Shown here one piece after another: positions 21,022 to 29,302 of a DNA stretch of 64,000 nt. A program made the translations under genes and the position numbers. This DNA comes from Bacillota bacterium. Lineage in GTDB: Bacteria; Bacillota; Dehalobacteriia; UBA4068. Under the pieces are notes generated by a model. It worked only from the letters and a program-made list of their open reading frames with translations, was not told the origin of the DNA and did no database searches. Each line of letters starts with the position of its first letter. The stretch's first letter is position 1. Location of the stretch: contig JAUNBC010000001.1 of NCBI GenBank assembly GCA_030527285.1, forward strand, positions 68,445 through 132,444, read 5' to 3'.

Positions 21022-21528
21022 ATGAACGAGACTTTAGTATTGATACTTTTGGTGCTGATAGTAGGCTGCGGCTTAGGCAGCGCCATGTTCCGCTCGATGC
21101 TGCATTCCGCCGTATCATTGGCGCTGTTGTCGGCGACGCTGGCGATAGTGATGATGATGATGGGCGCGACCTGGGCCGGATTGTTTGAGTTGTCGGTATG
21201 CGCCGGTCTGGTCACGGTGATCTTCGTCAGCGCCATCTCGCTGACGCAGCCGATACGCCGTCATCCCGAGCATTCCGAGGATCATCACCGCCGCTTTATG
21301 GCGCTGCCCTTCATCCTGATCGTCGTCGGCGTGGCGATGATCGCCACGGTGCTGCTCGGTCATTTTGCCGTCAACCCGGTATTGCAGCCGGAGACGGCGG
21401 AGACGGCCGCTACCTTTAAGGAAGTGTTCTGGGGCAGCCGTCAGGCCGATATACTCGGCCAGATAATCGTCATCCTGGCCGGCGCTTTCGCGGTGGTAAT
21501 ACTGTTCAAGGAGGGCTCCGAAGCATGA
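21022..21528 (+). CDS. Hydrogenase membrane subunit, NuoJ-like
   Basis: A protein of 168 residues. Two N-terminal helices (VLILLVLIVGCGLGSAMF and MLHSAVSLALLSATLAIVMMMMGATWAGLFELSVCAGLVTVIFVSAISL) match the NuoJ/MrpA-C fold, with a conserved Glu in GLFELSVCAGL. A soluble segment and a final helix follow. NuoJ homologues form the hinge between the hydrogenase module and the antiporter modules. GGAGGCGGGGGAG precedes the ATG at 21022. Its stop overlaps the start of the NuoK-like gene. Confidence 0.82.
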   Translation: MNETLVLILLVLIVGCGLGSAMFRSMLHSAVSLALLSATLAIVMMMMGATWAGLFELSVCAGLVTVIFVSAISLTQPIRRHPEHSEDHHRRFMALPFILIVVGVAMIATVLLGHFAVNPVLQPETAETAATFKEVFWGSRQADILGQIIVILAGAFAVVILFKEGSEA

Positions 21529-21833
21529 GTGTATTCAATATTGCCGTGATCATCGCGGCGCTGATGCTGATCTTCATCGGCCTGTTCATGCTGGTGCGCA
21601 CCAATAATCTGATCCGTGTCATCATCGCCATCGAGGTGGTGATGAAGGCGATCACGCTGCTGTTGATCTTTGCCGGTTATATGAACGGGCAAATGGCGCT
21701 GGCGCAATCGTTTGTGATCACGATGATCGTCGTCGAGGTGGTGGTGGCGGTGGTGGCCGCCGGCGTCGCTTTGTCGATATACCGCAGGAACAACGACACC
21801 GATATTCGCAAGCTCAACAAATTAAACGGATAA
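21525..21833 (+). CDS. Hydrogenase membrane subunit, NuoK-like
   Basis: A protein of 102 residues with three hydrophobic helices (FNIAVIIAALMLIFIGLFMLV, LIRVIIAIEVVMKAITLLLIFAG, VITMIVVEVVVAVVAAGVALSIY). The two Glu residues within helices 2 and 3 (IAIEVV and IVVEVV) match the two membrane glutamates of NuoK/MrpC on the proton path. It starts with ATG overlapping the NuoJ-like gene by four bases. Confidence 0.88.
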   Translation: MSVFNIAVIIAALMLIFIGLFMLVRTNNLIRVIIAIEVVMKAITLLLIFAGYMNGQMALAQSFVITMIVVEVVVAVVAAGVALSIYRRNNDTDIRKLNKLNG

Positions 21834-21845
21834 GGAGGGGATAAG

Positions 21846-22166
21846 ATGACAACTGTACTGCTTTCACCGCCGATCACCTTTATCATACTGATAATTCTCG
21901 GCGTCGCGCTGTCGGCGGGCGTCAAGACCTTGGCGGCTCATGGCATAGCCGGGGAGCGTAAGCTGGAATCCTATGCTTGCGGCCAACGCAACGTCGAGCA
22001 TAGCGTCAGTCCCGACTACGGTCAATTCTTCCCCTACGCCTTTTTCTTTACGATCATGCACGTTCTGGTTCTCGTCGTCGCTACCGCTCCCGTGGGCTAT
22101 GTGCAGCTGCCTTTGCTGTATGTGGCCGCCGGCGCATTAGCTTGGCTGATCATCTTCCGGAGGTAG
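21846..22166 (+). CDS. Hydrogenase membrane subunit, NuoA-like
   Basis: A protein of 106 residues with three helices. The loop after helix 1 reads KLESYACGQRNVEHSVSPDYGQFFPYAFFFTIMHVLVLVV, which matches the NuoA signature (E-x-Y-x-C-G in the loop, then F-x-x-Y-F-x-x-A). NuoA sits next to the quinone tunnel in complex I and holds the loop that couples redox to pumping. Canonical NuoA is not part of Ech or of E. coli Hyc/Hyf hydrogenases, so its presence here is unusual. AAGGAGGGGATAAG precedes the ATG. Confidence 0.85.
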   Translation: MTTVLLSPPITFIILIILGVALSAGVKTLAAHGIAGERKLESYACGQRNVEHSVSPDYGQFFPYAFFFTIMHVLVLVVATAPVGYVQLPLLYVAAGALAWLIIFRR

Positions 22167-22170
22167 AGCG

Positions 22171-22644
22171 ATGAGCAAAAATATACTGGAAAAGGCCGTA
22201 GACTGGGGACGGCGCAAATCACCGTGGATCATCCACTTTAATGCCGGAGCCTGCAACGGCTGCGATATCGAGGTCGTGGACGCGCTGACGCCGCGTTTTG
22301 ACGTGGAGCGCTTCGGTATGCTGCAAAAGGGCACGCCGCGCCATGCCGACGTACTGGTATGCACCGGCGCCGTAACCTTGCAGACGCGCGACCGGCTGGT
22401 GCAGATATACGAGCAAATGCCCGAGCCCAAATTCGTGCTCGCCATAGGTACCTGCGCCTGCACCGGCGGCATCTTTGACGGCTGCTACTGCGTGGCCGGC
22501 GGCATCGACGCGGCGATACCCGTCACCGCCTATGTGCCGGGCTGCGCCGCGCGTCCCGAAGCGATCATCGACGCGGTGGTCAAGCTGCTGACCGCGTTGG
22601 AGGCCGGACAAAAGGCCGGCGACAGCATAGAGGAGGACGAGTAA
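22171..22644 (+). CDS. [NiFe] hydrogenase small subunit, NuoB-like
   Basis: A protein of 157 residues. Proximal [4Fe-4S] ligands are C28 and C31 (NAGACNGCDIEVVDAL), C95 (IGTCACTGG) and C125 (VPGCAARPEAII). The first pair is spaced C-x-x-C, as in hydrogenases; complex I NuoB has two adjacent cysteines at this place. The protein passes electrons between the ferredoxin-like subunit and the NiFe site. It begins four bases after the NuoA-like gene behind GGAGGTAGAGCG. Confidence 0.93.
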   Translation: MSKNILEKAVDWGRRKSPWIIHFNAGACNGCDIEVVDALTPRFDVERFGMLQKGTPRHADVLVCTGAVTLQTRDRLVQIYEQMPEPKFVLAIGTCACTGGIFDGCYCVAGGIDAAIPVTAYVPGCAARPEAIIDAVVKLLTALEAGQKAGDSIEEDE

Positions 22645-23244
22645 ATGGCCGAGCAAAAGACCACTCAAGAGATCGAGCAAAAAATATCCGAGCAATTGGC
22701 TGCCGAGCAGGAGCCAATGGTATCCGGCGAGGATCTGTCCCGCGAGCGGGCGGCGATAGCGCCGTTTTTCGAGCCTTTCCCGATCTTAGAAGGCAAGCTG
22801 AAAATCCAGCGCCAGCAGCGCATTTTCTGCGACCCGCTGCCGCGTAAGCAGTTCGAGCAGGTATTTGCCTTTGCCCATCAGCAGGCCGGTTTCACGACCT
22901 TTCATATCGTGATCGGCGTGGACGGCGGCGACGATCTGATATTCGTCTATATACTGTCCAACGCCGATAAGATCGTGCTGCTGCTCAAGCAGAGCGTGCC
23001 AAAGTCCAAGCCGGTGATCAGCTCGGTATGCGGCGTTTTCCCCAACGCCTTATGGCATGAGCGGGAATTAGTGGATCTGTTCGGCGCGGTAGTGGAGGAT
23101 TTGCCGCCCGGGCCTTCATATCCGCTGCCTGACGGTTGGCCGGCCGGTAATTATCCGCTGCGCAAGGAATGGAAGGTCGAGTATTTCGACAAGGTAAATA
23201 TGACGTATGACCCGCCCCAGAGAGAGGAGGGAGCCAATGAGTAA
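22645..23244 (+). CDS. Hydrogenase subunit, NuoC-like 30-kDa family
   Basis: A protein of 199 residues. The signature is NALWHERELVDLFGAVVEDLP, the NuoC/HycE-N family motif (W-x-E-R-E-x-x-D-x-F-G). An N-terminal stretch of about 45 residues is charged and low in complexity. It is a separate gene, unlike the NuoCD fusion in E. coli HycE or HyfG. It supports assembly of the catalytic module. The last eight bases overlap the large-subunit gene. Confidence 0.9.
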   Translation: MAEQKTTQEIEQKISEQLAAEQEPMVSGEDLSRERAAIAPFFEPFPILEGKLKIQRQQRIFCDPLPRKQFEQVFAFAHQQAGFTTFHIVIGVDGGDDLIFVYILSNADKIVLLLKQSVPKSKPVISSVCGVFPNALWHERELVDLFGAVVEDLPPGPSYPLPDGWPAGNYPLRKEWKVEYFDKVNMTYDPPQREEGANE

Positions 23245-24463
23245 GAATATCACCATACCGATCGGGCCGCAGCATCCGTCGCTCAAAGAGCCGGCTTGCT
23301 TCACCATCACGCTGGAGGGCGAGAAAGTGGTCAAGGCCGTGGTCGGCGTTGGCTATAATCATCGCGGCTTGGAAAAGGCCTGCGAATCGCGCTCCTATAT
23401 ACAGGATCTGTATATCATCGAGCGAGTATGCGGTATTTGCTCGCATACGCATAGCACCGCCTTTTGCCAGGGCGTAGAGGAGCTGGCCGGCGTGACCATA
23501 CCGCGCCGCGCCGCCTATATTCGCGTGATCATGGCGGAGTTGGAGCGCCTGCACAGCCATTTGCTGTGGCTGGGCGTCGCCGGACATGAGATCGGCTTTG
23601 ATACGCTGCTGATGTACTCGTGGCGCGACCGTGAGCTGGTGCTGGATGTATTAGCCATGCTCGGCGGCAACCGCGTCAATTACGGCATCAACACCATTGG
23701 CGGCGTGCGCCGCGATATCGACCCGGGGATGATCGAGCAGATCACCAGGATGCTGGATATCATCGAGGAGCAGAACAAATACTATATACAGCTGGCGCTC
23801 AGTGAAACGACGCTGGCGGCGCGCCTGGCCGGCGTGGGCAAGCTCTCGCATGAGGACGCGCTGCGTCTCGGCGCGGTGGGGCCGGTTTCCCGCGCCTCCA
23901 ATATCAGCGACGACGTGCGCGCTATCGACCGCTATGCGGCTTATGACGAGATACCGGTGCGCGTCGTCACCGACGATCATTGCGACGTATTCGGTCGCGC
24001 CGTGGTGCGCGTGCTGGAGATCATGGAGAGCATCAATATGCTGCGTTTCGCCGTGGCCAATCTGCCGGACGGCGAGCTGACGGTCAAGGTTCCGCGCAAT
24101 ATTCCCGCCGGCGAGGCGCTGTCGCGCACCGAGGCGCCGCGCGGCGAGGATATACATTTCATCCGCGCCAACGGCACCGCCAATCCCGACCGCGTGCGTG
24201 TACGCGCTCCGTCGGAGGCCAACTGGCATAGCATGGCGCATATGCTGGAGGGCGATTATCTGGCCGACGTACCGATCATCATCGCCGCCATCGATCCCTG
24301 CTATTCCTGCACCGACCGCGCTATCGTCGTCGATCAGCGCGACAGCGGGCTGGTCAAAACCTTTGATTGGCAGGGGATGCGCGATTACAGCATCAACTGG
24401 TATAAGTCCCAAGGCTTTGACGCCTCCAAGATCAAGATCGCCGAACGCAAGCTGTATTTTTAG
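23237..24463 (+). CDS. Group 4 [NiFe] hydrogenase large subunit, NuoD-like
   Basis: A protein of 408 residues. Both pairs of nickel ligands are present: C65 and C68 in ERVCGICSHTHST, and C355 and C358 in DPCYSCTDR. The N-terminus IGPQHPSLKEPACFTI and YNHRGLEKACESR, MAELERLHSHLLWLGVAGHEIGF and NYGINTIGGVRRDI are typical of group 4. A tail of 47 residues follows the DPCxxCTDR motif and is presumably removed by the protease encoded downstream, after nickel insertion by Hyp proteins. It should reduce protons with electrons from ferredoxin (or run in reverse). The ATG at 23237 follows GAGGAGGGAGCCA. Confidence 0.95.
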   Translation: MSKNITIPIGPQHPSLKEPACFTITLEGEKVVKAVVGVGYNHRGLEKACESRSYIQDLYIIERVCGICSHTHSTAFCQGVEELAGVTIPRRAAYIRVIMAELERLHSHLLWLGVAGHEIGFDTLLMYSWRDRELVLDVLAMLGGNRVNYGINTIGGVRRDIDPGMIEQITRMLDIIEEQNKYYIQLALSETTLAARLAGVGKLSHEDALRLGAVGPVSRASNISDDVRAIDRYAAYDEIPVRVVTDDHCDVFGRAVVRVLEIMESINMLRFAVANLPDGELTVKVPRNIPAGEALSRTEAPRGEDIHFIRANGTANPDRVRVRAPSEANWHSMAHMLEGDYLADVPIIIAAIDPCYSCTDRAIVVDQRDSGLVKTFDWQGMRDYSINWYKSQGFDASKIKIAERKLYF

Positions 24464-24491
24464 CGCCGTTGGGTGGAAAGGTAGGTAAACT

Positions 24492-25427
24492 ATGCTGCTT
24501 GCAGTATTTAATATACTGATATTCCCGGGCTTCCTCTTTCTTGGCGTGATGGCGTTGATCTTCGCCTTCCTTGACCGCAAGATCTATGCCCGCCTGCAAA
24601 ACCGCATCGGCCCGCCGTGGTTTCAGCCGTTGGCGGACTTCCTCAAGCTGCTGGGCAAAGAGAGCATCATCCCGGCGGAGGCGGATAAGCGCATCTTCCC
24701 GCTGCTGCCGGTGGTCACGCTGGCAGCGGTCACGGCGGCTTATTTGTATATCCCGATCTGGGGGCCGGCGTCGCTGTTTCCCTTCGAGGGCGACCTGATC
24801 GTCATTCTCTATTTGCTGACCTTGCCGACGCTGTGCTTCTTCCTCGCCGGCTGGTATTCGACCAGCGTCTACGCGACTATCGGCGCGGTGCGCACCCTGA
24901 CGCAGCTTTTCTCTTATGAGGTTCCGCTGTTCATGGCGCTGCTGGCTCCGGCGCTGCTGGCCGATACCTGGTCGCTGTCGGGGATGACCGCCTTCTACGC
25001 GGCTAATCCGGTCTTGCTGCTGGTGAATATACCGGCCTTCCTCGTGGCTATCGCCGCCTGCCAGGGCAAATTAGAGCGCGTGCCCTTCGACCTGCCGGAG
25101 GCGGAGACGGAGATCGTCGCCGGTACCTTTGTCGAGTATTCCGGCCGCCTGTACGCGATATTCCGTATGGCTATCGACTGCGAGCTGGTGGTAGTCGCAT
25201 CGCTGATCGCGGCGGTATTCCTGCCTTTCTATACGGAGCCGGTATGGCTGGGCTTTGCCCTGTATTTGCTCAAGACGCTGGTGATACTGTTCATCCTTGC
25301 GCTGTTCCGCTCGGTGATGGCGAGAATACGCCTCGAGCAGATGGTGAAATTCTGCTGGAAATACTTAACCCCCGTAGCCCTGTTGCAGATCGTCATCAAT
25401 CTGCTGCTGAAAGGAGTGTTGTCATAG
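24492..25427 (+). CDS. Hydrogenase membrane subunit, NuoH-like
   Basis: A protein of 311 residues with eight hydrophobic helices. Conserved family features are DRKIYARLQNRIGPPWFQPLADFLKLLGKESIIP (the first amphipathic loop) and the acidic loop LERVPFDLPEAETEIVAGTFVEYSG, the E-channel loop that couples the catalytic module to the pumps. It anchors the soluble arm to the membrane. Its stop codon overlaps the next gene's GTG by one base. Confidence 0.93.
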   Translation: MLLAVFNILIFPGFLFLGVMALIFAFLDRKIYARLQNRIGPPWFQPLADFLKLLGKESIIPAEADKRIFPLLPVVTLAAVTAAYLYIPIWGPASLFPFEGDLIVILYLLTLPTLCFFLAGWYSTSVYATIGAVRTLTQLFSYEVPLFMALLAPALLADTWSLSGMTAFYAANPVLLLVNIPAFLVAIAACQGKLERVPFDLPEAETEIVAGTFVEYSGRLYAIFRMAIDCELVVVASLIAAVFLPFYTEPVWLGFALYLLKTLVILFILALFRSVMARIRLEQMVKFCWKYLTPVALLQIVINLLLKGVLS

Positions 25428-25786
25428 TGGTCAAATATCCGGGCAAGATCACCGGCTTTGCGCTGAAGCATTTGCTCAAAAAGCCGGCTACCATAGCTTA
25501 TCCGGCCGGCGGGCTGGTTATCGACAAGAAGTATCGCGGCAAGATCGCTTATGACGCCGACGATTGCATAGGCTGCAATCTCTGCGTGCGCGATTGTCCG
25601 GCCGGCGCAATCAAGATCGTCAACGTCGGCACCAAGGAGGACAAGAAATTCGAGTGCTATCTCAACGTCGGTCATTGCATCTTCTGCGCGCAATGCGTGG
25701 ACAGCTGCCGCAAGGGCTGCTTGAGCTTTACGCCGGATATCGAGCTGGCGGTGCTGAACAAAGAAGATCTGACGGTCAAACTATGA
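25427..25786 (+). CDS. Hydrogenase [4Fe-4S] ferredoxin-like subunit, NuoI-like
   Basis: A protein of 119 residues starting at the GTG at 25427, which shares a base with the NuoH-like stop; AAGGAGTG lies upstream. Two cluster motifs are seen: CIGCNLCVRDCP and CIFCAQCVDSCRKGC. The second lacks the usual Pro after the last Cys. It is the likely entry point for electrons from soluble ferredoxin; no NuoEFG homologues for NADH are encoded here. Confidence 0.93.
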   Translation: MVKYPGKITGFALKHLLKKPATIAYPAGGLVIDKKYRGKIAYDADDCIGCNLCVRDCPAGAIKIVNVGTKEDKKFECYLNVGHCIFCAQCVDSCRKGCLSFTPDIELAVLNKEDLTVKL

Positions 25787-26286
25787 GCGATTGGCGCGAG
25801 GAATTGCGGCAACAATTGGCGGACGGCGGACGGATCGCGGTGTTGGGCGCGGGTTCGGTGTTATGCGGCGACGACGCCGCCGGTATGCTGGTCATAGATT
25901 ATTTGCGCGAGCAGGCGCAAGAGGATACCGCGCTGCTGTTATGCGCCGGTTCCACCGCGCCGGAGAATTTTACCGGCGAGATCAAGCGCTTTGCGCCGCA
26001 GCATTTATTAGTCGTGGACGCGGCCTATATCGGCCGCGAGCCCGGCGCTATTCAGATCATCACGGCCGACGCTATACATGGCGCCGGCTTTTCCACGCAT
26101 ATGCTGCCCTTTCCGCTGATGCTCGATTATCTGCGCGCCCATCTTGATTGCAGCGTTACGGTGATCGGCGTCCAGCCGCGTTGCACGGATTTCGGCGCTG
26201 ACGCCGGCGCGGAAGTGACGGCGGCGGCGCGGCTGCTGGCGGCGACGATACTGGAGCTGTTGGGCAAGGGCGCGGCGAAGGCCTGA
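25783..26286 (+). CDS. hycI: Hydrogenase maturation endopeptidase, HycI-type
   Basis: A protein of 167 residues. Motifs match the HybD/HycI protease family: VLGAGSVLCGDDAAGMLVIDYL (first acidic nickel ligand), LLVVDAAYIGREPGAI (second acidic ligand) and FSTHMLPFPLMLDYL (His ligand). The family checks nickel occupancy and clips the large-subunit tail. It is the last gene of the hydrogenase operon and overlaps the ferredoxin-like gene by four bases. Its presence, with intact nickel ligands in the large subunit, argues for a true hydrogenase. Confidence 0.92.
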   Translation: MSDWREELRQQLADGGRIAVLGAGSVLCGDDAAGMLVIDYLREQAQEDTALLLCAGSTAPENFTGEIKRFAPQHLLVVDAAYIGREPGAIQIITADAIHGAGFSTHMLPFPLMLDYLRAHLDCSVTVIGVQPRCTDFGADAGAEVTAAARLLAATILELLGKGAAKA

Positions 26287-26328
26287 GTTTTATACATAGT
26301 GTAAATTGTTCAAATATTCTTTAAATGT

Positions 26329-26356
26329 TTGTTTTTGCGGATAATCATGCTATAAT
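26329..26356 (+). promoter_or_regulatory. Probable promoter of korDABC
   Basis: TTGTTT at 26329-26334 and a perfect TATAAT at 26351-26356 are separated by 16 bases, in an AT-rich gap of 150 bases between hycI and korD. A T-rich run follows at about 26380-26391. No terminator hairpin for the hydrogenase operon was found in the gap. Confidence 0.6.
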
Positions 26357-26436
26357 TTTGGTGTTTGGGGTATTTACGGTTTTTTTTTGTTATGTAAAGC
26401 ATTTTGAAATATATTTTTGGAGAGGAGTACCTTTTT

Positions 26437-26712
26437 ATGGCCAAGAAGAGTTTTGAAGTACAGGTATTTGAGAAACTATGCAAGGCCTGCGGTATCTGTG
26501 TCAGTCTGTGCCTGGGCAAGCCGGAAGGCGTTTTTGTTCAGGCTCCGGACGGCAAGGCCGTAGTTGTTCATCCGGAGAATTGCGTTGGCTGCAAGAATTG
26601 CGAAATGCATTGTCCGGATTTTTGTGTAGAAGTAGCGCCCAAGGATTATGTTGACGAGGCTTCATGGGCGCAGGAAAACCTCGAAGATCATAGCGCGGAA
26701 GTGGGGAGGTAA
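26437..26712 (+). CDS. korD: 2-oxoacid:ferredoxin oxidoreductase delta subunit (ferredoxin-like)
   Basis: A protein of 91 residues with two [4Fe-4S] motifs, CKACGICVSLCLG and CVGCKNCEMHCPDFCVEV. In KorD/VorD proteins these carry electrons from the TPP site to free ferredoxin. The ATG at 26437 lies behind GAGAGGAGTACCTTTTT; longer starts would lack a ribosome site. It is the first gene of a korDABC operon with promoter upstream and terminator downstream. Confidence 0.9.
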   Translation: MAKKSFEVQVFEKLCKACGICVSLCLGKPEGVFVQAPDGKAVVVHPENCVGCKNCEMHCPDFCVEVAPKDYVDEASWAQENLEDHSAEVGR

Positions 26713-26717
26713 GAGAT

Positions 26718-27854
26718 ATGGCGAAAGTTAGACTTGTACAAGGCAACGAAGCCTGCGCTTTGGGGGCTCTTAAAGCCGGCGCTACCTTCTATGCCGGCTA
26801 TCCGATCACTCCGTCCACCGAGATCGCGGAGCATATGGCCGAGATGATGCCCGCTTGCGGCGGCAAATTCATCCAGATGGAAGACGAGATCGGCTCCATC
26901 GGCGCGATCATCGGCGCGTCCTGCACCGGCGCCAAATCCTTCACCGCCACCTCCGGCCCCGGCTTCTCGCTGATGCAGGAGTTGGTCGGCTATGCCGCCA
27001 TTACCGAAGTACCGATCGTCGTTGTCGACGTGCAGCGCATGGGCCCGTCCACCGGTTTGCCGACGCTGTCCTCGCAGGGCGATATCCAGCAGGCGCGCTG
27101 GGGCTCGCATGGCGATCACAGCCTGATCGCGATCGCTCCGTCCTCGGTCATGGAGACATATTATGAGACGATAAACGCCTTCAATCTGGCGGAAAAATAC
27201 CGCACGCCGGTGATCTTCCTGCTCGACGAGGAGATCGGCCATCTGCGTGAGCGCTTTGAGGTCGAGGATGACGAGAAAGTCGAGATCATTGACCGCAAAA
27301 AGCCCACCTGCGACCCCAAGGATTATGTCCCGTACAGCAATGCCGAGCCTGACGGCGTACCGGCGATGGCTAACTTTGGCGATGGATATCGCTATCACGT
27401 CACCGGTCTTACCCATAACGAAAAGGGTTTCTATTCCAGCTCTCTGCCGGTGGTCGACGCTTTTAACCGCCGCTTGACCGATAAGATCGAGAACGCTGTC
27501 GACGATATCTTCAAATACGAAGAATTCCATGTTGATGATTGCGATATACTGCTGATCGCTTACGGCTCCGTAGCCCGCTCCGCTCAGGAAGCAATGCTCG
27601 AGCTGCGTGAAGAAGGCTATAAAGTCGGCCTGCTCAGACCGATCACCATTTGGCCCTTCCATGATAAGCTGATCGCCAAGGCTTGCGCCGGTAAAAAAGC
27701 GGTCATCGTGCCGGAAATGAATCTTGGTCAGTACGCGCGTGAAGTCAGCCGCGTAGCGCCCTCAGACGTACCGGTGCTTCCGCTGTGCCGCGTTGACAGC
27801 GAGCTTATCATTCCGGAAGAAGTTGTTGAGCTGGTCAAGGAGGTGGCGAAATAA
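26718..27854 (+). CDS. korA: 2-oxoacid:ferredoxin oxidoreductase alpha subunit
   Basis: A protein of 378 residues with the pyrimidine-binding domain signature GATFYAGYPITPSTEIAEHMAEMMP, the EDEIGSIGAIIGAS catalytic region, and a C-terminal domain with VGLLRPITIWPFHDKLI. The spacing and order (D-A-B-C) are those of 2-oxoglutarate or branched-chain 2-oxoacid ferredoxin oxidoreductases; pyruvate enzymes are usually single-chain in such organisms. The enzyme makes an acyl-CoA, CO2 and reduced ferredoxin. Substrate is not fixed by sequence. GGGGAGGTAAGAGAT precedes the start. Confidence 0.92.
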   Translation: MAKVRLVQGNEACALGALKAGATFYAGYPITPSTEIAEHMAEMMPACGGKFIQMEDEIGSIGAIIGASCTGAKSFTATSGPGFSLMQELVGYAAITEVPIVVVDVQRMGPSTGLPTLSSQGDIQQARWGSHGDHSLIAIAPSSVMETYYETINAFNLAEKYRTPVIFLLDEEIGHLRERFEVEDDEKVEIIDRKKPTCDPKDYVPYSNAEPDGVPAMANFGDGYRYHVTGLTHNEKGFYSSSLPVVDAFNRRLTDKIENAVDDIFKYEEFHVDDCDILLIAYGSVARSAQEAMLELREEGYKVGLLRPITIWPFHDKLIAKACAGKKAVIVPEMNLGQYAREVSRVAPSDVPVLPLCRVDSELIIPEEVVELVKEVAK

Positions 27855-28669
27855 TGAAACCCGTATACGAGAAGTATTTTCGTAATAACCTGCCTCATAT
27901 CTGGTGCTCCGGCTGCGGTAACGGTATCGTTATGAGCGCTTGGGCGCGCGCGATGGAAGAGGTTGCGATCGACAAGGATAACACGATCGCGGTTTCCGGC
28001 ATTGGCTGCTCGTCGCGTATCACCGGTTACTTGGATCTGAATACGCTGCATACCGCGCATGGCCGCGCTTTACCGTTTGCCACCGGCTGCAAGATGGCCA
28101 AACCCGATATGGACGTGTTCATCTTCTCCGGCGACGGCGACTGCTCCGCTATCGGCGGCAATCACTTCATCCATGCCTGCCGCCGCAATATGGATATGAC
28201 GATGATCGTCATCAACAACAATATTTACGGTATGACCGGCGGCCAGTTCTCGCCGCTCACGCCTTTCGGCAAAAAGGGTACTACCGCGCCGTACGGCTCG
28301 GTGGATCGCTGCTTCGATCTGTGCGAGTTGGCGATGGGCGCCGGCGCGACTTTCGTCGCCCGCGGCGATATCTTCCATGCCAAGCAGCTCACCGATCTGA
28401 TCGTTGCCGGTTACAAGCATAAGGGCTTCTCGGTGATCGAAGTTCTGGCTTCCTGCCCGATCTCCTTCGGCCGCCGCAATAAGATACCCAAGCCCGCCGA
28501 TATGATGCAATACGTCAAGGATCATACTGTCGCGCTGGCACGCGCGGAGAAAATGAGCCCCGAGGAGCTGAAGGGCATGTATATAACCGGCATTCTGCGC
28601 AATGAATCGGATGTTGAATACAATGAAGAGTATCTGCGTCTGTGCGCCAGAGTTCAGGGAGGTGAATAG
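27854..28669 (+). CDS. korB: 2-oxoacid:ferredoxin oxidoreductase beta subunit (TPP-binding)
   Basis: A protein of 271 residues. IWCSGCGNGIVMSAW carries the cluster cysteines of the beta subunit. The TPP-Mg site is FSGDGDCSAIGGNHFIHACRRNMDMTMIVINNNIYGMTGGQ. FRNNLPHIWC at the start is typical of KorB. Its start shares one base with the korA stop. Confidence 0.93.
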   Translation: MKPVYEKYFRNNLPHIWCSGCGNGIVMSAWARAMEEVAIDKDNTIAVSGIGCSSRITGYLDLNTLHTAHGRALPFATGCKMAKPDMDVFIFSGDGDCSAIGGNHFIHACRRNMDMTMIVINNNIYGMTGGQFSPLTPFGKKGTTAPYGSVDRCFDLCELAMGAGATFVARGDIFHAKQLTDLIVAGYKHKGFSVIEVLASCPISFGRRNKIPKPADMMQYVKDHTVALARAEKMSPEELKGMYITGILRNESDVEYNEEYLRLCARVQGGE

Positions 28670-28671
28670 AG

Positions 28672-29208
28672 ATGAAAAAATGGAAAATCCGTTTAAGCGG
28701 TACCGGTGGGCAAGGCGTCATCAAAGCGGCCGTCATCTTGGCCGAGGGCGCGCTGATCGACGGCAGTAACGCTACGCAAAGCCAGGTATACGGCCCCGAA
28801 TCGCGCGGCGGTTCCACCCGCGCCGAGGTCAATATCTCCGATAAGCAGATATTGTTCCCCAAGGTCGAATCCCCGAATATGCTGCTGTGCATGTCTGTCG
28901 AAGCCTATGAAAAATATCTCAAAGACCTGATCCCCGGCGGCATCCTCATTCTTGACGGCGATCTGGGCTTGAACGACGATCTCTCCCAGTACAAGGTCTA
29001 TCGCGTACCGATCACCGTATTGGCGCGTGAAAAGGTCGGCAACGAGCTGGCGGCCAACGTTGTGGCGTTGGGAGTATTGAACGGTATTGCCAAGACCGTC
29101 TCCGACGATGCGATGATCGAATCCTTGCAGCGTAACTTCAAGGCCAAGATCTTCGATCTGAATGTCAAGGCTTATCAAATCGGTCTGAACGCGGTCAAGG
29201 AGATGTAA
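28672..29208 (+). CDS. korC: 2-oxoacid:ferredoxin oxidoreductase gamma subunit
   Basis: A protein of 178 residues with the family signature RLSGTGGQGVIKAAVILAEGALIDGSNATQSQVYGPESRGGSTRAEVNIS. It is the CoA- and interface-forming subunit. It begins two bases after korB behind GGGAGGTGAATAGAG and is the last gene before a strong terminator. Confidence 0.92.
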   Translation: MKKWKIRLSGTGGQGVIKAAVILAEGALIDGSNATQSQVYGPESRGGSTRAEVNISDKQILFPKVESPNMLLCMSVEAYEKYLKDLIPGGILILDGDLGLNDDLSQYKVYRVPITVLAREKVGNELAANVVALGVLNGIAKTVSDDAMIESLQRNFKAKIFDLNVKAYQIGLNAVKEM

Positions 29209-29231
29209 GCCGTAGTTTACCGGCATAAAGG

Positions 29232-29265
29232 GAAAGCCATTTCTTAGTGAAATGGCTTTCTTTTT
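29232..29265 (+). terminator. Rho-independent terminator of korDABC
   Basis: GAAAGCCATTTC (29232-29243) and GAAATGGCTTTC (29249-29260) form a perfect 12-bp stem with loop TTAGT, followed by TTTTTG. Confidence 0.92.
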
Positions 29266-29302
29266 GCTGTTAATCGGTGGCGAAATATGATATTATATCT
29301 TT

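Noticed and set aside
22171-25786. Reading the catalytic genes as respiratory complex I (nuoB-I)
   Set aside because: Nickel cysteines in the large subunit, CxxC spacing in the small subunit, an adjacent hyp operon and a HycI-type protease all point to a hydrogenase; no nuoEFG is present.
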